Origin: Antrihabitans stalagmiti
GTDB taxonomy: Bacteria > Actinomycetota > Actinomycetes > Mycobacteriales > Mycobacteriaceae
DNA: 64,000 nt
Direction: 5' to 3'
NCBI RefSeq assembly: GCF_016482825.1
Contig: NZ_JAEMNV010000007.1
Location: 62,001-126,000 of the forward strand
The translations under genes were made by a program, and so were the position numbers. Positions 24,429 through 33,318 of the stretch are shown piece by piece. The notes below the pieces were generated by a model. It was not told where the DNA came from. It saw only the letters and a program-made list of their open reading frames with translations, and ran no database searches. Every line of letters begins with the position of its first letter. Within the stretch, counting starts at the first letter, position 1.

Positions 24429-26102
24429 TCATCTTGGCGACGAATTCGGCTGCTGATCGTCGTCCTCGCCGACGCGCTTGCCGTCACGTGGCAATCGCGT
24501 GAACATGTCCAACGCCGCCTCCGCCGCAATCGAGAACGGCTCCAAAATGAACTCTGCCCCGGCGGCTCGAAGTTGCGCTGCATCGTGCGGATTGTGTGCG
24601 GTCACAACGACATGGCCGTCGTATCCATGATGACGAAGACCGTGCAGCAGACTCAGGTTCACGTCTATGAGCGGAATCGTACTGACGACGAACTCGGCGC
24701 GCTTCAGTGGAAGTGACTCCAGAAAGTGCAAGTCCTCGGCGCTGCCGAACACAGTCTCGACCCCCTCGCGATCGTTCGTCGCTAGCCGATGCGGATCGAA
24801 GTCCACCGCCAGAACCTGGTGGCCCGCCGCACTGAATTGATCGGCGACGTGTGCACCGAACCGCCCGAGACCGTACAAAATGGCGTACACGTCGCGATGG
24901 GTGTCGGCCGGCTCGACGCGCAGACCTCCCGTCCATTCCAACACCCGCAGCCAACGCTCGAAACGGTGATAGATCTGGTGGGAGTGCAGGATCAGGTAGG
25001 TCGAGCCGCCGATCGTGACCAAGCCGATCACCGTGATCAGGCTGACCGTGGCGTCGGTGATGTGCCCGAGACTCAGCCCCAACGCCGCCAGAATGAGGGA
25101 GAACTCGGAAATTTGAGCGAGTGGCAGACCTGTCGCGAAGCCGATGCGGACCGGATACCGCATCGCAGCCATGATCACCATTACTATCAGCGGCTTGCCG
25201 ACAAGCACGAACACCGAGAAGACCACCGCCTCGGGAATGTGACCGGCCACATCCGCAAACTTCAGACCGGCCCCCAGATCGAGGAAGAAGAACAGCAGCA
25301 GAAAGTCACGCAGGCTGACGAGACGCGCCCCGAGAGCATCACGGTACGGGGTGGTTGCAAGCGACACCCCCGCAAGGAATGCCCCCACCTCCGAACTGAA
25401 TCCGAGGGTCTCGGTCACAGCGGAAACCGAGACCGCATAGGCGACGCCGAACAGCACAAGAAGCTCCTGCGAGCGCGCTACCTGATGCAGCAGCCACGGC
25501 AGTACGAACTTCATCATGACTGCGATACCGGTTAGTAGCCCAAGGCCCTTGGCAATTACGAGCACGATGCTCACCGTCACAGTGGCGTCGGTGCGCTGAC
25601 CGAACGCGTTGATTGCGATCATCACTATCACCACGACGATGTCCTGGACGATCAGGAGCCCGACCGCGATCCGCCCGTGTGTCTGTTCGAGTTCCCTGGT
25701 GTCGGAGAGCAGTTTGACGATGATGATGGTGGACGAAAAGGTCAGCGCCAGAGCAACATACAGGGCATCGGTGACGTGCATGTCGAAGCCGACAGCGAGG
25801 GCGTACCCAGTCGTCGCGGTGAACAGGACCTGCCCGAGACCTGCGACAAGTGCCACAGGCCCAGTGGCGCGGATCAAGTGCATGTCGAGCCGCAAGCCGA
25901 CCAGGAAGAGCAATATCGCGATGCCCATGCGAGCGAGCAAATCGATCGTGCTGTCGGCGATCACCCATCCGGTACCGGTGGGCCCGACCAAGACGCCGAC
26001 GCCGATGAACGCGACGATCATCGGCTGACGAAGCTTGGTGGCCAATAGACCGGCCGCGGCCGCGATAGCCAGGATCCCCGCGATCAACGCGAAGTCGTGC
26101 AC
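24429..26102 (-). CDS. CPA2-family cation:proton antiporter with TrkA-N domain
   Basis: 557 residues from GTG 26102. About twelve membrane spans (residues 5-390) include the Kef-type motif GLLIVQDIVVVIVM and GFSSEVGAFLAGVSLA. A Rossmann-type TrkA-N domain follows (YAILYGLGRFGAHVADQF at about 422). It should exchange K+ or Na+ for protons under NAD(H) or ligand control, which would help hold cytoplasmic pH when respiration fails. Divergent from the ArsA gene. Stand-alone; the last 20 residues are polar and variable. Confidence 0.9.
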   Translation of the reverse strand: MHDFALIAGILAIAAAAGLLATKLRQPMIVAFIGVGVLVGPTGTGWVIADSTIDLLARMGIAILLFLVGLRLDMHLIRATGPVALVAGLGQVLFTATTGYALAVGFDMHVTDALYVALALTFSSTIIIVKLLSDTRELEQTHGRIAVGLLIVQDIVVVIVMIAINAFGQRTDATVTVSIVLVIAKGLGLLTGIAVMMKFVLPWLLHQVARSQELLVLFGVAYAVSVSAVTETLGFSSEVGAFLAGVSLATTPYRDALGARLVSLRDFLLLFFFLDLGAGLKFADVAGHIPEAVVFSVFVLVGKPLIVMVIMAAMRYPVRIGFATGLPLAQISEFSLILAALGLSLGHITDATVSLITVIGLVTIGGSTYLILHSHQIYHRFERWLRVLEWTGGLRVEPADTHRDVYAILYGLGRFGAHVADQFSAAGHQVLAVDFDPHRLATNDREGVETVFGSAEDLHFLESLPLKRAEFVVSTIPLIDVNLSLLHGLRHHGYDGHVVVTAHNPHDAAQLRAAGAEFILEPFSIAAEAALDMFTRLPRDGKRVGEDDDQQPNSSPR

Positions 26103-26288
26103 ATTGACCTCAGTCCACTCCGTCGCAGGTGAGCCGCGGGCTCATTAAAACCAGGCTGCGCTCTCACACTCGGTCGCGATATCGCGGTGGTTTCCCATCG
26201 GCATCGCCGACGCCGCGAAGTGTTGCCTTCTGCACTGAAGGTACATCTATGCGCCAAGCTCGAGCAGTCGCAATCGACCTACCGATGG

Positions 26289-26302
26289 GGGACCTTCTGC
26301 CC
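26289..26302. promoter_or_regulatory. DosR-box-like site before arsA
   Basis: GGGACCTTCTGCCC, 57 bp upstream of the ArsA start. It is identical to the site at 47057-47070 except at one position, which supports a shared regulator. Confidence 0.5.
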
Positions 26303-26359
26303 TGGAGATTCTCACCGTCCAGCGTTGTAATGAACAACGTGATTCCGCCCGTTGATGCA

Positions 26360-28153
26360 ATGACAACGAAGCCCCTCCCGAAATTTCTTAAGGACCCGCC
26401 ACGGTTTCTGTTCTTCACCGGCAAGGGCGGGGTTGGCAAGACATCCATTGCCTGCGCGGCAGCTGTCGCCCTGGCGCGCGTTGGTCGACGTGTCCTGCTG
26501 GTTTCGACCGATCCAGCATCGAACATCGGGCAGGTGTTCGGATTGAGCATCGGCAACAACCGCACCGCTATACCTCACATCGATGGTCTGTTCGCTCTGG
26601 AAATCGATCCCGAACAAGCGGTGGAAAGTTACCGCGAACGCATTCTCGGACCGTTGCGAGATGTGTTGGAAGCAAATGAGATCTCCTCGATGACCGAACA
26701 GCTGTCCGGCTCGTGCACGACCGAGATCGCATCGTTCAACGAGTTCACCACGCTGCTGGCCGACGACACCGCTACTGCCACGTTCGACCACGTGCTGTTC
26801 GACACCGCTCCAACCGGTCATACCATCCGGTTGTTGCAGCTGCCCGGAAGCTGGAGCGAATTCCTCACCGCAGGCGGTGACGCTTCCTGCCTCGGCCCGT
26901 TGTCCGGGCTGGACAAACACAAGGACCTCTATTCCGCGGCGGTGCGTGCTCTGGCCGATCCGAACCGCACCCGACTGGTTCTCGTTGCACGCCCAGCGCG
27001 CTCGGCGCTCAGCGAGATAGATCGCACCCGTGCCGAACTCGCGAGTATCGGAATGACGACTCAGTACGTCGTCGTCAACGGTGTGTTGCCAGTCAGCACC
27101 GGAACCGTCGACACCTTGGCTGCAGCAGTGCACCGCCGCGAACGAGCGGCACTCGATCACCTGCCGAGTGCGCTTAGGTCCCTGCCGCTGGACCTGATCG
27201 AACTCAAGGCCACCAACCTCATCGGCGTCGAAGCCCTAACCACGCTGTTCGAAACGGCACCACCCTCCGGCGGAATGGCGTCCGCTGTACCGACCGTGCC
27301 AGCCATCGCCGACGCCCCGCTCGCAGCGTTGATCGACGACATCGTCCGAGACGGTCATTGCCTGATCATGTGTATGGGTAAGGGTGGGGTGGGAAAGACC
27401 ACCGTCGCGGCAGCAGTCGCGGTGGCATTGGCAGAGCGTGGCCACGACGTGCACCTGACGACTACGGATCCCGCCGCGAACCTCACCGAAACACTCGACG
27501 GCACCGTCGATCACCTTCAGGTCTCACGGATCGACCCGGCTCGAGCGAGCCGGGCCTACCGCGACCGTGTCATGACAGTGAAAGGCGCAACGCTCGACGA
27601 AGCCGGCCGCGCAGCGCTCGCGGAAGATCTTCGCTCACCCTGCACCGACGAGATCGCTGTCTTTCAAGCCTTTTCACACGTCATCGCTCAATCGCGGCAC
27701 AAATACGTCGTTGTGGACACCGCTCCCACGGGACATACGCTGCTGCTGCTCGATGCCACAGGTTCCTACCACCGCGACATCACCCGTCAGATGGTGCCTG
27801 GTGTTCGGTTCATCACCCCGCTGATGCGGCTTCAGGACCCGACGCAAACCAAGGTCCTGCTGGTCACACTCGCCGAAACCACCCCGGTTCTCGAAGCAGC
27901 CGAGCTACAAGCCGACCTCGAACGCGCCGGTATCCAGACCTGGGCTTGGGTCGTCGACAATTCCCTCGCTGCCGCCAACCCGACCGCGCCTTTGCTTCGA
28001 CGTCGCGCCGCGACCGAACTCGAACATATCCGTGATGTCACCACCCACTCTCGGCGCTATGCGGTCATTCCGATGTTGCCCGAAGAGCCTGTCGGCATCC
28101 CCGCCCTCACTGCTCTCGCCCGCCCGGCAAAGCGCACCGCAGGGGCGCGCTAG
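26360..28153 (+). CDS. arsA: Two-domain ArsA-type ATPase
   Basis: 597 residues from ATG 26360 (an ATG at 26330 is also possible). Two tandem ATPase halves are visible, each with a deviant Walker A, GKGGVGKTS at 21-29 and GKGGVGKTT at 340-348, and each with the signal motif DTAPTGHT (148-155 and 453-460). The three metalloid-binding Cys of E. coli ArsA (113, 172, 422) have counterparts at Cys119, Cys177 and Cys428. It should be an arsenite/antimonite-stimulated ATPase that drives an ArsB-type pump, but no arsB, arsD or arsR is in the window. Eukaryotic-type Get3 function is unlikely because of the double domain. Confidence 0.9.
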   Translation: MTTKPLPKFLKDPPRFLFFTGKGGVGKTSIACAAAVALARVGRRVLLVSTDPASNIGQVFGLSIGNNRTAIPHIDGLFALEIDPEQAVESYRERILGPLRDVLEANEISSMTEQLSGSCTTEIASFNEFTTLLADDTATATFDHVLFDTAPTGHTIRLLQLPGSWSEFLTAGGDASCLGPLSGLDKHKDLYSAAVRALADPNRTRLVLVARPARSALSEIDRTRAELASIGMTTQYVVVNGVLPVSTGTVDTLAAAVHRRERAALDHLPSALRSLPLDLIELKATNLIGVEALTTLFETAPPSGGMASAVPTVPAIADAPLAALIDDIVRDGHCLIMCMGKGGVGKTTVAAAVAVALAERGHDVHLTTTDPAANLTETLDGTVDHLQVSRIDPARASRAYRDRVMTVKGATLDEAGRAALAEDLRSPCTDEIAVFQAFSHVIAQSRHKYVVVDTAPTGHTLLLLDATGSYHRDITRQMVPGVRFITPLMRLQDPTQTKVLLVTLAETTPVLEAAELQADLERAGIQTWAWVVDNSLAAANPTAPLLRRRAATELEHIRDVTTHSRRYAVIPMLPEEPVGIPALTALARPAKRTAGAR

Positions 28154-28247
28154 GTTCCGAAGCTTGGCTCGCTGCTTTCGCCGATCGAGTGGACGTACGG
28201 CTCCGCATCGCAGCTAGGCAACGTCGAGTTGCGCTCGCTTCGTCTCT

Positions 28248-28628
28248 CTAGCGACTGTCGTGCGTCACCGTCGGAGTCGATCCACCTGCTGCAGTATGAA
28301 ACTCACCGAACGCGGCATAGGCACGTGGGCCGTAGACCGTGCCGGGACCACCGTTCATCAGGATCGCCACTCCGATGGCTTCGGCTGCCTCCTGCAGCGT
28401 TGCTCCCGCATTGACCGCGCCCTGCGCGTGAGCGGCAATGCAGCCGTCGCATTGTTTGCCGACAGCTATTGCAAAAGCGATCAGTTCCTTCGTCTTCACG
28501 TCCAATGCACCTGCGCGCAAAGTGGCGCCGTGCAGTTCCGCGTAGCCACGATAGACGTCGGGGATCGCCCGTCGCAGTTCGCGGGCGGGTGTGCGTAGCT
28601 CTTCGCGGACCGCTTTTCCGTATGTCAT
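28248..28628 (-). CDS. Carboxymuconolactone decarboxylase (AhpD-like) family protein
   Basis: 126 residues. The AhpD-type active site CDGCIAAH gives Cys60, Cys63 and His67, with the upstream Glu in KTKELIAFAIAVGKQ. Such proteins are thiol-dependent peroxidases or reductases. It follows the class V enzyme gene by 31 bp on the same strand, so it is likely co-transcribed and may handle persulfide or peroxide by-products (inference). It converges on arsA. Confidence 0.85.
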   Translation of the reverse strand: MTYGKAVREELRTPARELRRAIPDVYRGYAELHGATLRAGALDVKTKELIAFAIAVGKQCDGCIAAHAQGAVNAGATLQEAAEAIGVAILMNGGPGTVYGPRAYAAFGEFHTAAGGSTPTVTHDSR

Positions 28629-28659
28629 TTCTTGTTCCCTTCGCGACGAGCTGTGGTTG

Positions 28660-30351
28660 TCAAGTGGTGGCGACGCACCGGGGTGGCAGGTGAAACCAGC
28701 GCAGTGCTTCGAAATCCTCTGTCAGCCCGGTCTTTCCGGACTTAATGAGATCCTCGCGACATGCCATGATCGCGGCCGCATCGCAGAGGTGGGTGCCGAG
28801 TACGTCCTCCCCCAAGGTGAGGTGCGGGGATGTGTCCACCAACGGCTCTGCGCCCCATTGGAGATCGATCAGCCGAAGCAACCGTCGAGAGGTGCCGGCA
28901 CGGTGCCGCCACAGCCCGGTGTGGGGTTCGAATCTGTAGTCCTCCAAGAGACGGTGACCCTGTCGCGCAATGAGATCGACAGCATCGATGATGTAGTCGC
29001 GGACCGTATCGGAAATGAAGTAGTTGAAGTTCACCCGCGCCCACCCCGGTTTGATGCCGTCGCAGCCGACTTCGATTTCGTGCCTGAACGCGTCGGAGTG
29101 CGTGGAATCGATCGCGAGCAGCCGGTGTCCGTACGGGCCGGCGCACGAGCAGCCACCCCGCGCCTGGATCCCGAAGAGGTCGTTGAGTAGAGCGACGACA
29201 TAGTTGTGGTGCAGATACTTGTCGGCGACACGGATGCGAAACGACACGATCGACAGACGGGGCGCATCGTGGTTGCCGAGGATCTCGATGCCAGGATTGT
29301 CCGACCAGCGACGAAGAGCGTGTTGCCAGAGTCGCTCCTCGTTGGCCTGGATTCGGTCGGTACCGACGGCGTCCTTCAGCGCAAAGACCAGCCCGGCTCG
29401 GATAGATTCGACGATCGCCGGAGTCCCGCCCTCTTCCCGAGCGACAGGATCGTCGAGGTACCGGTGGCTGTTCGGTCCCACGAAAGCGACTGTGCCGCCG
29501 CCGGGGACCGTCGGTATCGCGTTACGAACGAGTTCACGCCGGACCACCAGCACACCCGGAGTCTGCGGGCCTCCGATGAATTTGTGCGGCGACAGAAATA
29601 TCGCGTCCTTGTGGTCACCCCGGCCGGGCCCGCTTTCGGACACGCGCACCGGCGTGTACGGCCCAGCGGCCGCGTAATCCCAGAAAGACAACGCGTTGTG
29701 CGCGTGCAACAGAGCAGCGATCGCATCCACATCGGTCAGTAAGCCGGTCACGTTCGAGGCAGCAGAGAAAGACCCGATCCGCAACGGCCTGGCCGCATAC
29801 CGGTCGAGGGATCTGGCCAAATCCGCCAGATCCACGTGCCCGTCCGCATCCTCTCCTATAACCACAACGTCGGCGATGGACTCCCGCCACGGCAACTCGT
29901 TCGAATGGTGCTCATAGGGTCCAACGAACACCACCGGTCGATTCTCGGGCGGGATCGGTTCGGCCATCGGCTGACGCAGTTCGAGAATGTTCACGAGTTT
30001 GTTGATCGCGCCCGTGACCCCGCACCCGCAGAAGATCACCAGATCGTCGTCGCCACCGCCAACCGAATTGCGAATAATGGCGCGTGCGTCTTCGCGCAGC
30101 AGGGACGTCTGCAGTCCGGTACCGGAACTCTCGGTGTGCGTGTTGGCGTACGTCGGCAACACCCGCGTGCGAATGAAGTCTTCGATGAAGTCCAACGAGC
30201 GGGCCGACGCGGTGAAATCGGCGTACACAATCCGCCGACAACCGTACGGGCCGTACAGGACCTCGCCCTCTCCGATGGATCCGCGCCGTATCCGCGCCAC
30301 CAAATCGTCGACGGATTCGGGGGCGACTTCTCGCGGTGGGTGATTCGTCAT
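28660..30351 (-). CDS. Class V aminotransferase-fold PLP enzyme (cysteine desulfurase-like)
   Basis: 563 residues, longer than SufS/IscS (about 400). The PLP Lys is Lys257 (LSPHKFIGGPQTPG), with SASN and DYAAAGPY motifs of the fold. In the loop that holds the persulfide-forming Cys in desulfurases it has RGGCSCAGPYGHR, with Cys401 and Cys403. The last 100 residues are an extra segment not seen in SufS. It is divergent from the sulfide:quinone oxidoreductase gene across 204 bp containing a DosR-like site. Cysteine or cysteine-like desulfuration is the best guess; selenocysteine lyase or another C-S lyase activity is possible. Confidence 0.8.
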   Translation of the reverse strand: MTNHPPREVAPESVDDLVARIRRGSIGEGEVLYGPYGCRRIVYADFTASARSLDFIEDFIRTRVLPTYANTHTESSGTGLQTSLLREDARAIIRNSVGGGDDDLVIFCGCGVTGAINKLVNILELRQPMAEPIPPENRPVVFVGPYEHHSNELPWRESIADVVVIGEDADGHVDLADLARSLDRYAARPLRIGSFSAASNVTGLLTDVDAIAALLHAHNALSFWDYAAAGPYTPVRVSESGPGRGDHKDAIFLSPHKFIGGPQTPGVLVVRRELVRNAIPTVPGGGTVAFVGPNSHRYLDDPVAREEGGTPAIVESIRAGLVFALKDAVGTDRIQANEERLWQHALRRWSDNPGIEILGNHDAPRLSIVSFRIRVADKYLHHNYVVALLNDLFGIQARGGCSCAGPYGHRLLAIDSTHSDAFRHEIEVGCDGIKPGWARVNFNYFISDTVRDYIIDAVDLIARQGHRLLEDYRFEPHTGLWRHRAGTSRRLLRLIDLQWGAEPLVDTSPHLTLGEDVLGTHLCDAAAIMACREDLIKSGKTGLTEDFEALRWFHLPPRCVATT

Positions 30352-30463
30352 GTAGTTCGGTCCGATCGATCGAGTTGCCGTTCCGCAGTCCTTTGCCGAA
30401 GCCCTCGAGCCATCGTCTCACCTCCCCCACTCGGCGTGTACGTGGATTTGGTCGATCGTCGTG

Positions 30464-30477
30464 CGGACCAAAGGCCC
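30464..30477. promoter_or_regulatory. DosR-box-like site between SQR and class V enzyme genes
   Basis: CGGACCAAAGGCCC; its reverse, GGGCCTTTGGTCCG, matches the DosR core at 11 of 14 positions by eye. It lies 78 bp before the SQR start and 112 bp before the divergent enzyme start. Confidence 0.5.
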
Positions 30478-30555
30478 TGTCAGGCAGCGCTCTTCGCGAC
30501 AAGTGTGGACGAGGATCATCCGATTGCACTGTCGATCGACACCGGAGGCACGGTA

Positions 30556-31758
30556 ATGGCGAAAACGGAAGTACTGGTTCTCGGCGGAAACTTCGGCGGA
30601 CTCACCGCTGCCTTGGAGCTGAAACATGAACTGAACGACGATGTTTCGGTTCGCGTGGTATCGACATCGGATCGTTTCGTATTCAACCCATCGCTGATCT
30701 GGCTGCCGTTCGGCAAACGTGACGCCGCCGACATCACCTTTCCGCTCGCCGAGACCTTCGCCGAACATGGCATCGACTTCGTGCACGCGACCGCCATCGC
30801 GATCGACCCAGCCGCACACCGCGTCACCACCACCGCCGGCACCTTCGACTACGACTATCTCGTGATTTCGACCGGGTACCGCAACAACTTCGCCGCGGTC
30901 CCAGGGCTCGGCCCGGATGGGCACGCCCACACGATCACCACACTCGCCGACGCCGAGTCGACGGCGGTGGCATGGCAGGAATTCTTGGCCGACCCCGGCC
31001 CGGTCGTCGTGGCCGCGACCCAGGGTGCCAGCTGTTTCGGAGCCGCCTACGAATTTCTGTTCAATGTTCATCACCAACTCGCCAAGGCAAAGATTTCGGT
31101 GCCGCTCACCTTCGTCACCTCCGAGCCGTTCCTCGGCCATTTCGGCATCGGCGGTCTCAAGGGTGGCGAGGCAATGCTCGAGAAGCACTTGGCGAAGAGC
31201 GGTGTCACCGCGCTGACGGGCCAGTCAATCGACGAGATCACAAGTGCTCGTTTCGAACTCGCGGGAGGTACCGCAATTCCGTTCCGATTCGGCATGGCAA
31301 TCCCACCTTTCGTCGGGCAGGACGTCGTCAAGGAAACACCCGGTCTCAGCGACGACAAGGGCTACGTGCCAGTTCACGACACGTATCAGTCGAAGTCCTT
31401 CCCCGAGATCTACGCGGTCGGCATCGCCGCTCAGGTACCGATGCCGTGGCATACCGCTGTTCCGATCGGAGTTCCGAAAACCGGGTTTCCCACCGATGCG
31501 ATGGCAAAGATCGCGGCGCGCAATATCGCGTCGACCATCAAAGGCGAACCGCAACGGGCACACAAGGAATTCGCGGAGATGTTGGCGGTCTGCATGCTGG
31601 ACGCGGGCAACAGCGGAGTGATGATTCTGGCCGATCACATCCTTCCGCCGCGCAAGGCAGGCGTTCTTATTCCCGGCCCTGAAATCCATGCCATGAAGCT
31701 CGCATTCGAAAAGTACTTCCTCTGGAAGAGCCGACATGGCTACGTCAGGTTGCCCTGA
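30556..31758 (+). CDS. sqr: Sulfide:quinone oxidoreductase
   Basis: 400 residues from ATG 30556 (GGAGG eight bases upstream); the longer frame upstream is a shadow of the divergent gene. FAD-binding GGNFGGLTAALEL is at the N-terminus. The protein has just two Cys, Cys160 (GASCFGA) and Cys346 (AVCMLDAG), which match the redox-active pair of SQR. A hydrophobic/basic C-terminus (LAFEKYFLWKSRHGYVRLP) fits membrane docking. It oxidises H2S to protein-bound or acceptor-bound sulfane sulfur and passes electrons to menaquinone. The persulfide dioxygenase gene follows 114 bp later. Confidence 0.93.
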   Translation: MAKTEVLVLGGNFGGLTAALELKHELNDDVSVRVVSTSDRFVFNPSLIWLPFGKRDAADITFPLAETFAEHGIDFVHATAIAIDPAAHRVTTTAGTFDYDYLVISTGYRNNFAAVPGLGPDGHAHTITTLADAESTAVAWQEFLADPGPVVVAATQGASCFGAAYEFLFNVHHQLAKAKISVPLTFVTSEPFLGHFGIGGLKGGEAMLEKHLAKSGVTALTGQSIDEITSARFELAGGTAIPFRFGMAIPPFVGQDVVKETPGLSDDKGYVPVHDTYQSKSFPEIYAVGIAAQVPMPWHTAVPIGVPKTGFPTDAMAKIAARNIASTIKGEPQRAHKEFAEMLAVCMLDAGNSGVMILADHILPPRKAGVLIPGPEIHAMKLAFEKYFLWKSRHGYVRLP

Positions 31759-31802
31759 CTCGGCAACCCGCTGGCGGCGGCGGGATCAAGTCGAGGAATA
31801 AT

Positions 31803-31818
31803 ATACCCCTGGGGGTAA
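31803..31818. promoter_or_regulatory. Probable CstR-type operator before persulfide dioxygenase
   Basis: ATACCCCTGGGGGTAA: nearly symmetrical TACCCC/GGGGTA arms in an AT-rich setting, 54 bp before the TTG start at 31873. GC-tract palindromes flanked by TA are typical CsoR/CstR sites. Similar sites lie at 33253-33278 and 37309-37324. Confidence 0.6.
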
Positions 31819-31872
31819 TTATATGGATCGAAGAGCGACCCGCCGGATCGCGACGTACGCCAAGGAGCCGCG

Positions 31873-33285
31873 TTGATTCTCGAGCAGTACTACATCGAAT
31901 GCCTGTCACATGCGTCGTACCTCATCGGCGATGAGGCCAGCGGACGCGCTGTCGTTGTCGACCCTCGCCGCGACGTGACCGAGTATCTCGACGACGCCGA
32001 ACGGCTTGGGTTGACCATCGAGGGTGTGGTCAACACTCATTTCCACGCAGATTTCGTCTCCGGCCACCTCGAACTCGTGGACGCAACCGGCGCGTGGATC
32101 GGATTCGGCGCGGCGGCGAACACCGACTTTCCCATCCGCCGACTCGAACACGGCGAACACATCAGTCTGGGCGAGGTCGATCTCGAGGTGTTGTCGACGC
32201 CGGGTCACACCTGGGAGTCGATCAGCCTTCTGGTCCGCGAAGGTCCCGATCTACCCCCGACCGCAGTACTCACCGGAGACTCCCTGTTCATCGGCGACGT
32301 CGGGCGCCCAGACCTGGTGAACCTCGGCGACGGCAGCAACACCGACCTGGCCCGAGCGATGTATCGCACGATCCACCGGACGTTACTGAACCTGCCCGAT
32401 TCCGTCACGGTGATGCCGGCGCACGGCGCTGGGTCGTCGTGTGGAAAGAACCTATCTGCGGAATTGACGTCGACGATCGGCGAACAGCGCCGCACCAACC
32501 CGTCGGTACAACCGATGACCGAACAAGCTTTCGTCGCTCTCATCACCGACGGCCAGCCGGCCGTTCCGGACTACTTCGCCGTCGACGCCGCGATGAACAA
32601 GACGACGCATGCGTTACTCGATCAGCAGCGGCGCATTCCCGAATTGACCGCCGCCGAGCTTCTCATCGAACTGGACTCCGGCACAACAGTTCTCGACGCC
32701 CGCACACCCGACGACTTTGCGGTCGGACATCTGCGCGGTTCGATCAACGTCGGCTTCGACGGGCGCTTCGCGGAGACCGGTGGCATGGTCGCCGATGTTG
32801 GTGACCGCATCGTCCTGATCACCTATCCCGGCGAAGCTCAGGATGCCGCGATGCGCCTTGCGCGGATCGGCTCCGATCGGACAGTTGGCTTCATCGACGT
32901 CGACCAGGGGTTTCCGCCCGAACTCGCAGGTCTGGTACAGCCCGCGGCGCAAACCACGGCCGCCGAGTTGGACGAGTTGCAAGCCGCGGACGCTGTGACC
33001 CTCGTCGACATTCGCAACCCCGCCGAACGCGACGCCGGAACCATTCCGGGAGCTGTGCCGATTCCGTTGGCGCAACTTCGTTCGCGGCTCGTCGAACTGC
33101 CGACCGACCGACCAATTGTGCTGCATTGCGCCGGTGGATGGCGATCGAGTGTCGCGGTGTCGTTGCTTCGGGCACACGGCATGAACCAGGTGAGCGACCT
33201 CGTCGGCGGCTACAACGAGTGGGCGGAGCGAAGCTGTCGAAACCAGCCGTCGGTCATATACCCCCATGGGTATATGACACACTGA
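31873..33285 (+). CDS. Persulfide dioxygenase-rhodanese fusion (CstB-like)
   Basis: 470 residues from a TTG at 31873, five bases after AAGGAG; no better start is near. The N-terminal metallo-beta-lactamase fold has HFHADFVSGH (His56, His58, Asp60) and the GHTWES and GDSLFIGDVGRPD blocks of ETHE1-type persulfide dioxygenases. Two rhodanese domains follow. In the first (about 258-352) the active Cys position reads ITYPGEA, so it is degenerate. In the second, Cys419 (LHCAGGWRSS) is intact. It oxidises low-molecular-weight persulfide to sulfite or, through the rhodanese, forms thiosulfate. A second CstR-like operator overlaps its 3' end. Confidence 0.92.
   Translation: MILEQYYIECLSHASYLIGDEASGRAVVVDPRRDVTEYLDDAERLGLTIEGVVNTHFHADFVSGHLELVDATGAWIGFGAAANTDFPIRRLEHGEHISLGEVDLEVLSTPGHTWESISLLVREGPDLPPTAVLTGDSLFIGDVGRPDLVNLGDGSNTDLARAMYRTIHRTLLNLPDSVTVMPAHGAGSSCGKNLSAELTSTIGEQRRTNPSVQPMTEQAFVALITDGQPAVPDYFAVDAAMNKTTHALLDQQRRIPELTAAELLIELDSGTTVLDARTPDDFAVGHLRGSINVGFDGRFAETGGMVADVGDRIVLITYPGEAQDAAMRLARIGSDRTVGFIDVDQGFPPELAGLVQPAAQTTAAELDELQAADAVTLVDIRNPAERDAGTIPGAVPIPLAQLRSRLVELPTDRPIVLHCAGGWRSSVAVSLLRAHGMNQVSDLVGGYNEWAERSCRNQPSVIYPHGYMTH
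33253..33278. promoter_or_regulatory. Probable CstR-type operator, long perfect palindrome
   Basis: Two 11-bp perfect arms, GTCATATACCC and GGGTATATGAC, around a 4-bp centre CCAT. It lies inside the last codons of the persulfide dioxygenase gene and 40 bp before the small Cys-rich gene, so it probably controls the downstream transporter set. Confidence 0.65.
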
Positions 33286-33318
33286 TCGAGAACCAACTTC
33301 GACCTCATGGAGGTTCCT

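Noticed and set aside
23948-24583. Minus-strand frame overlapping the antiporter end
   Set aside because: No family features, overlap with a clear gene, and Arg-rich composition.
26360-28153. Get3-like tail-anchored protein targeting ATPase
   Set aside because: Two ATPase halves and three metalloid Cys match bacterial ArsA; Get3 is a single-domain homodimer.
29836-30555. Upstream extension of the SQR frame
   Set aside because: It is antisense to the class V enzyme gene; GGAGG before ATG 30556 and FAD motif position decide.
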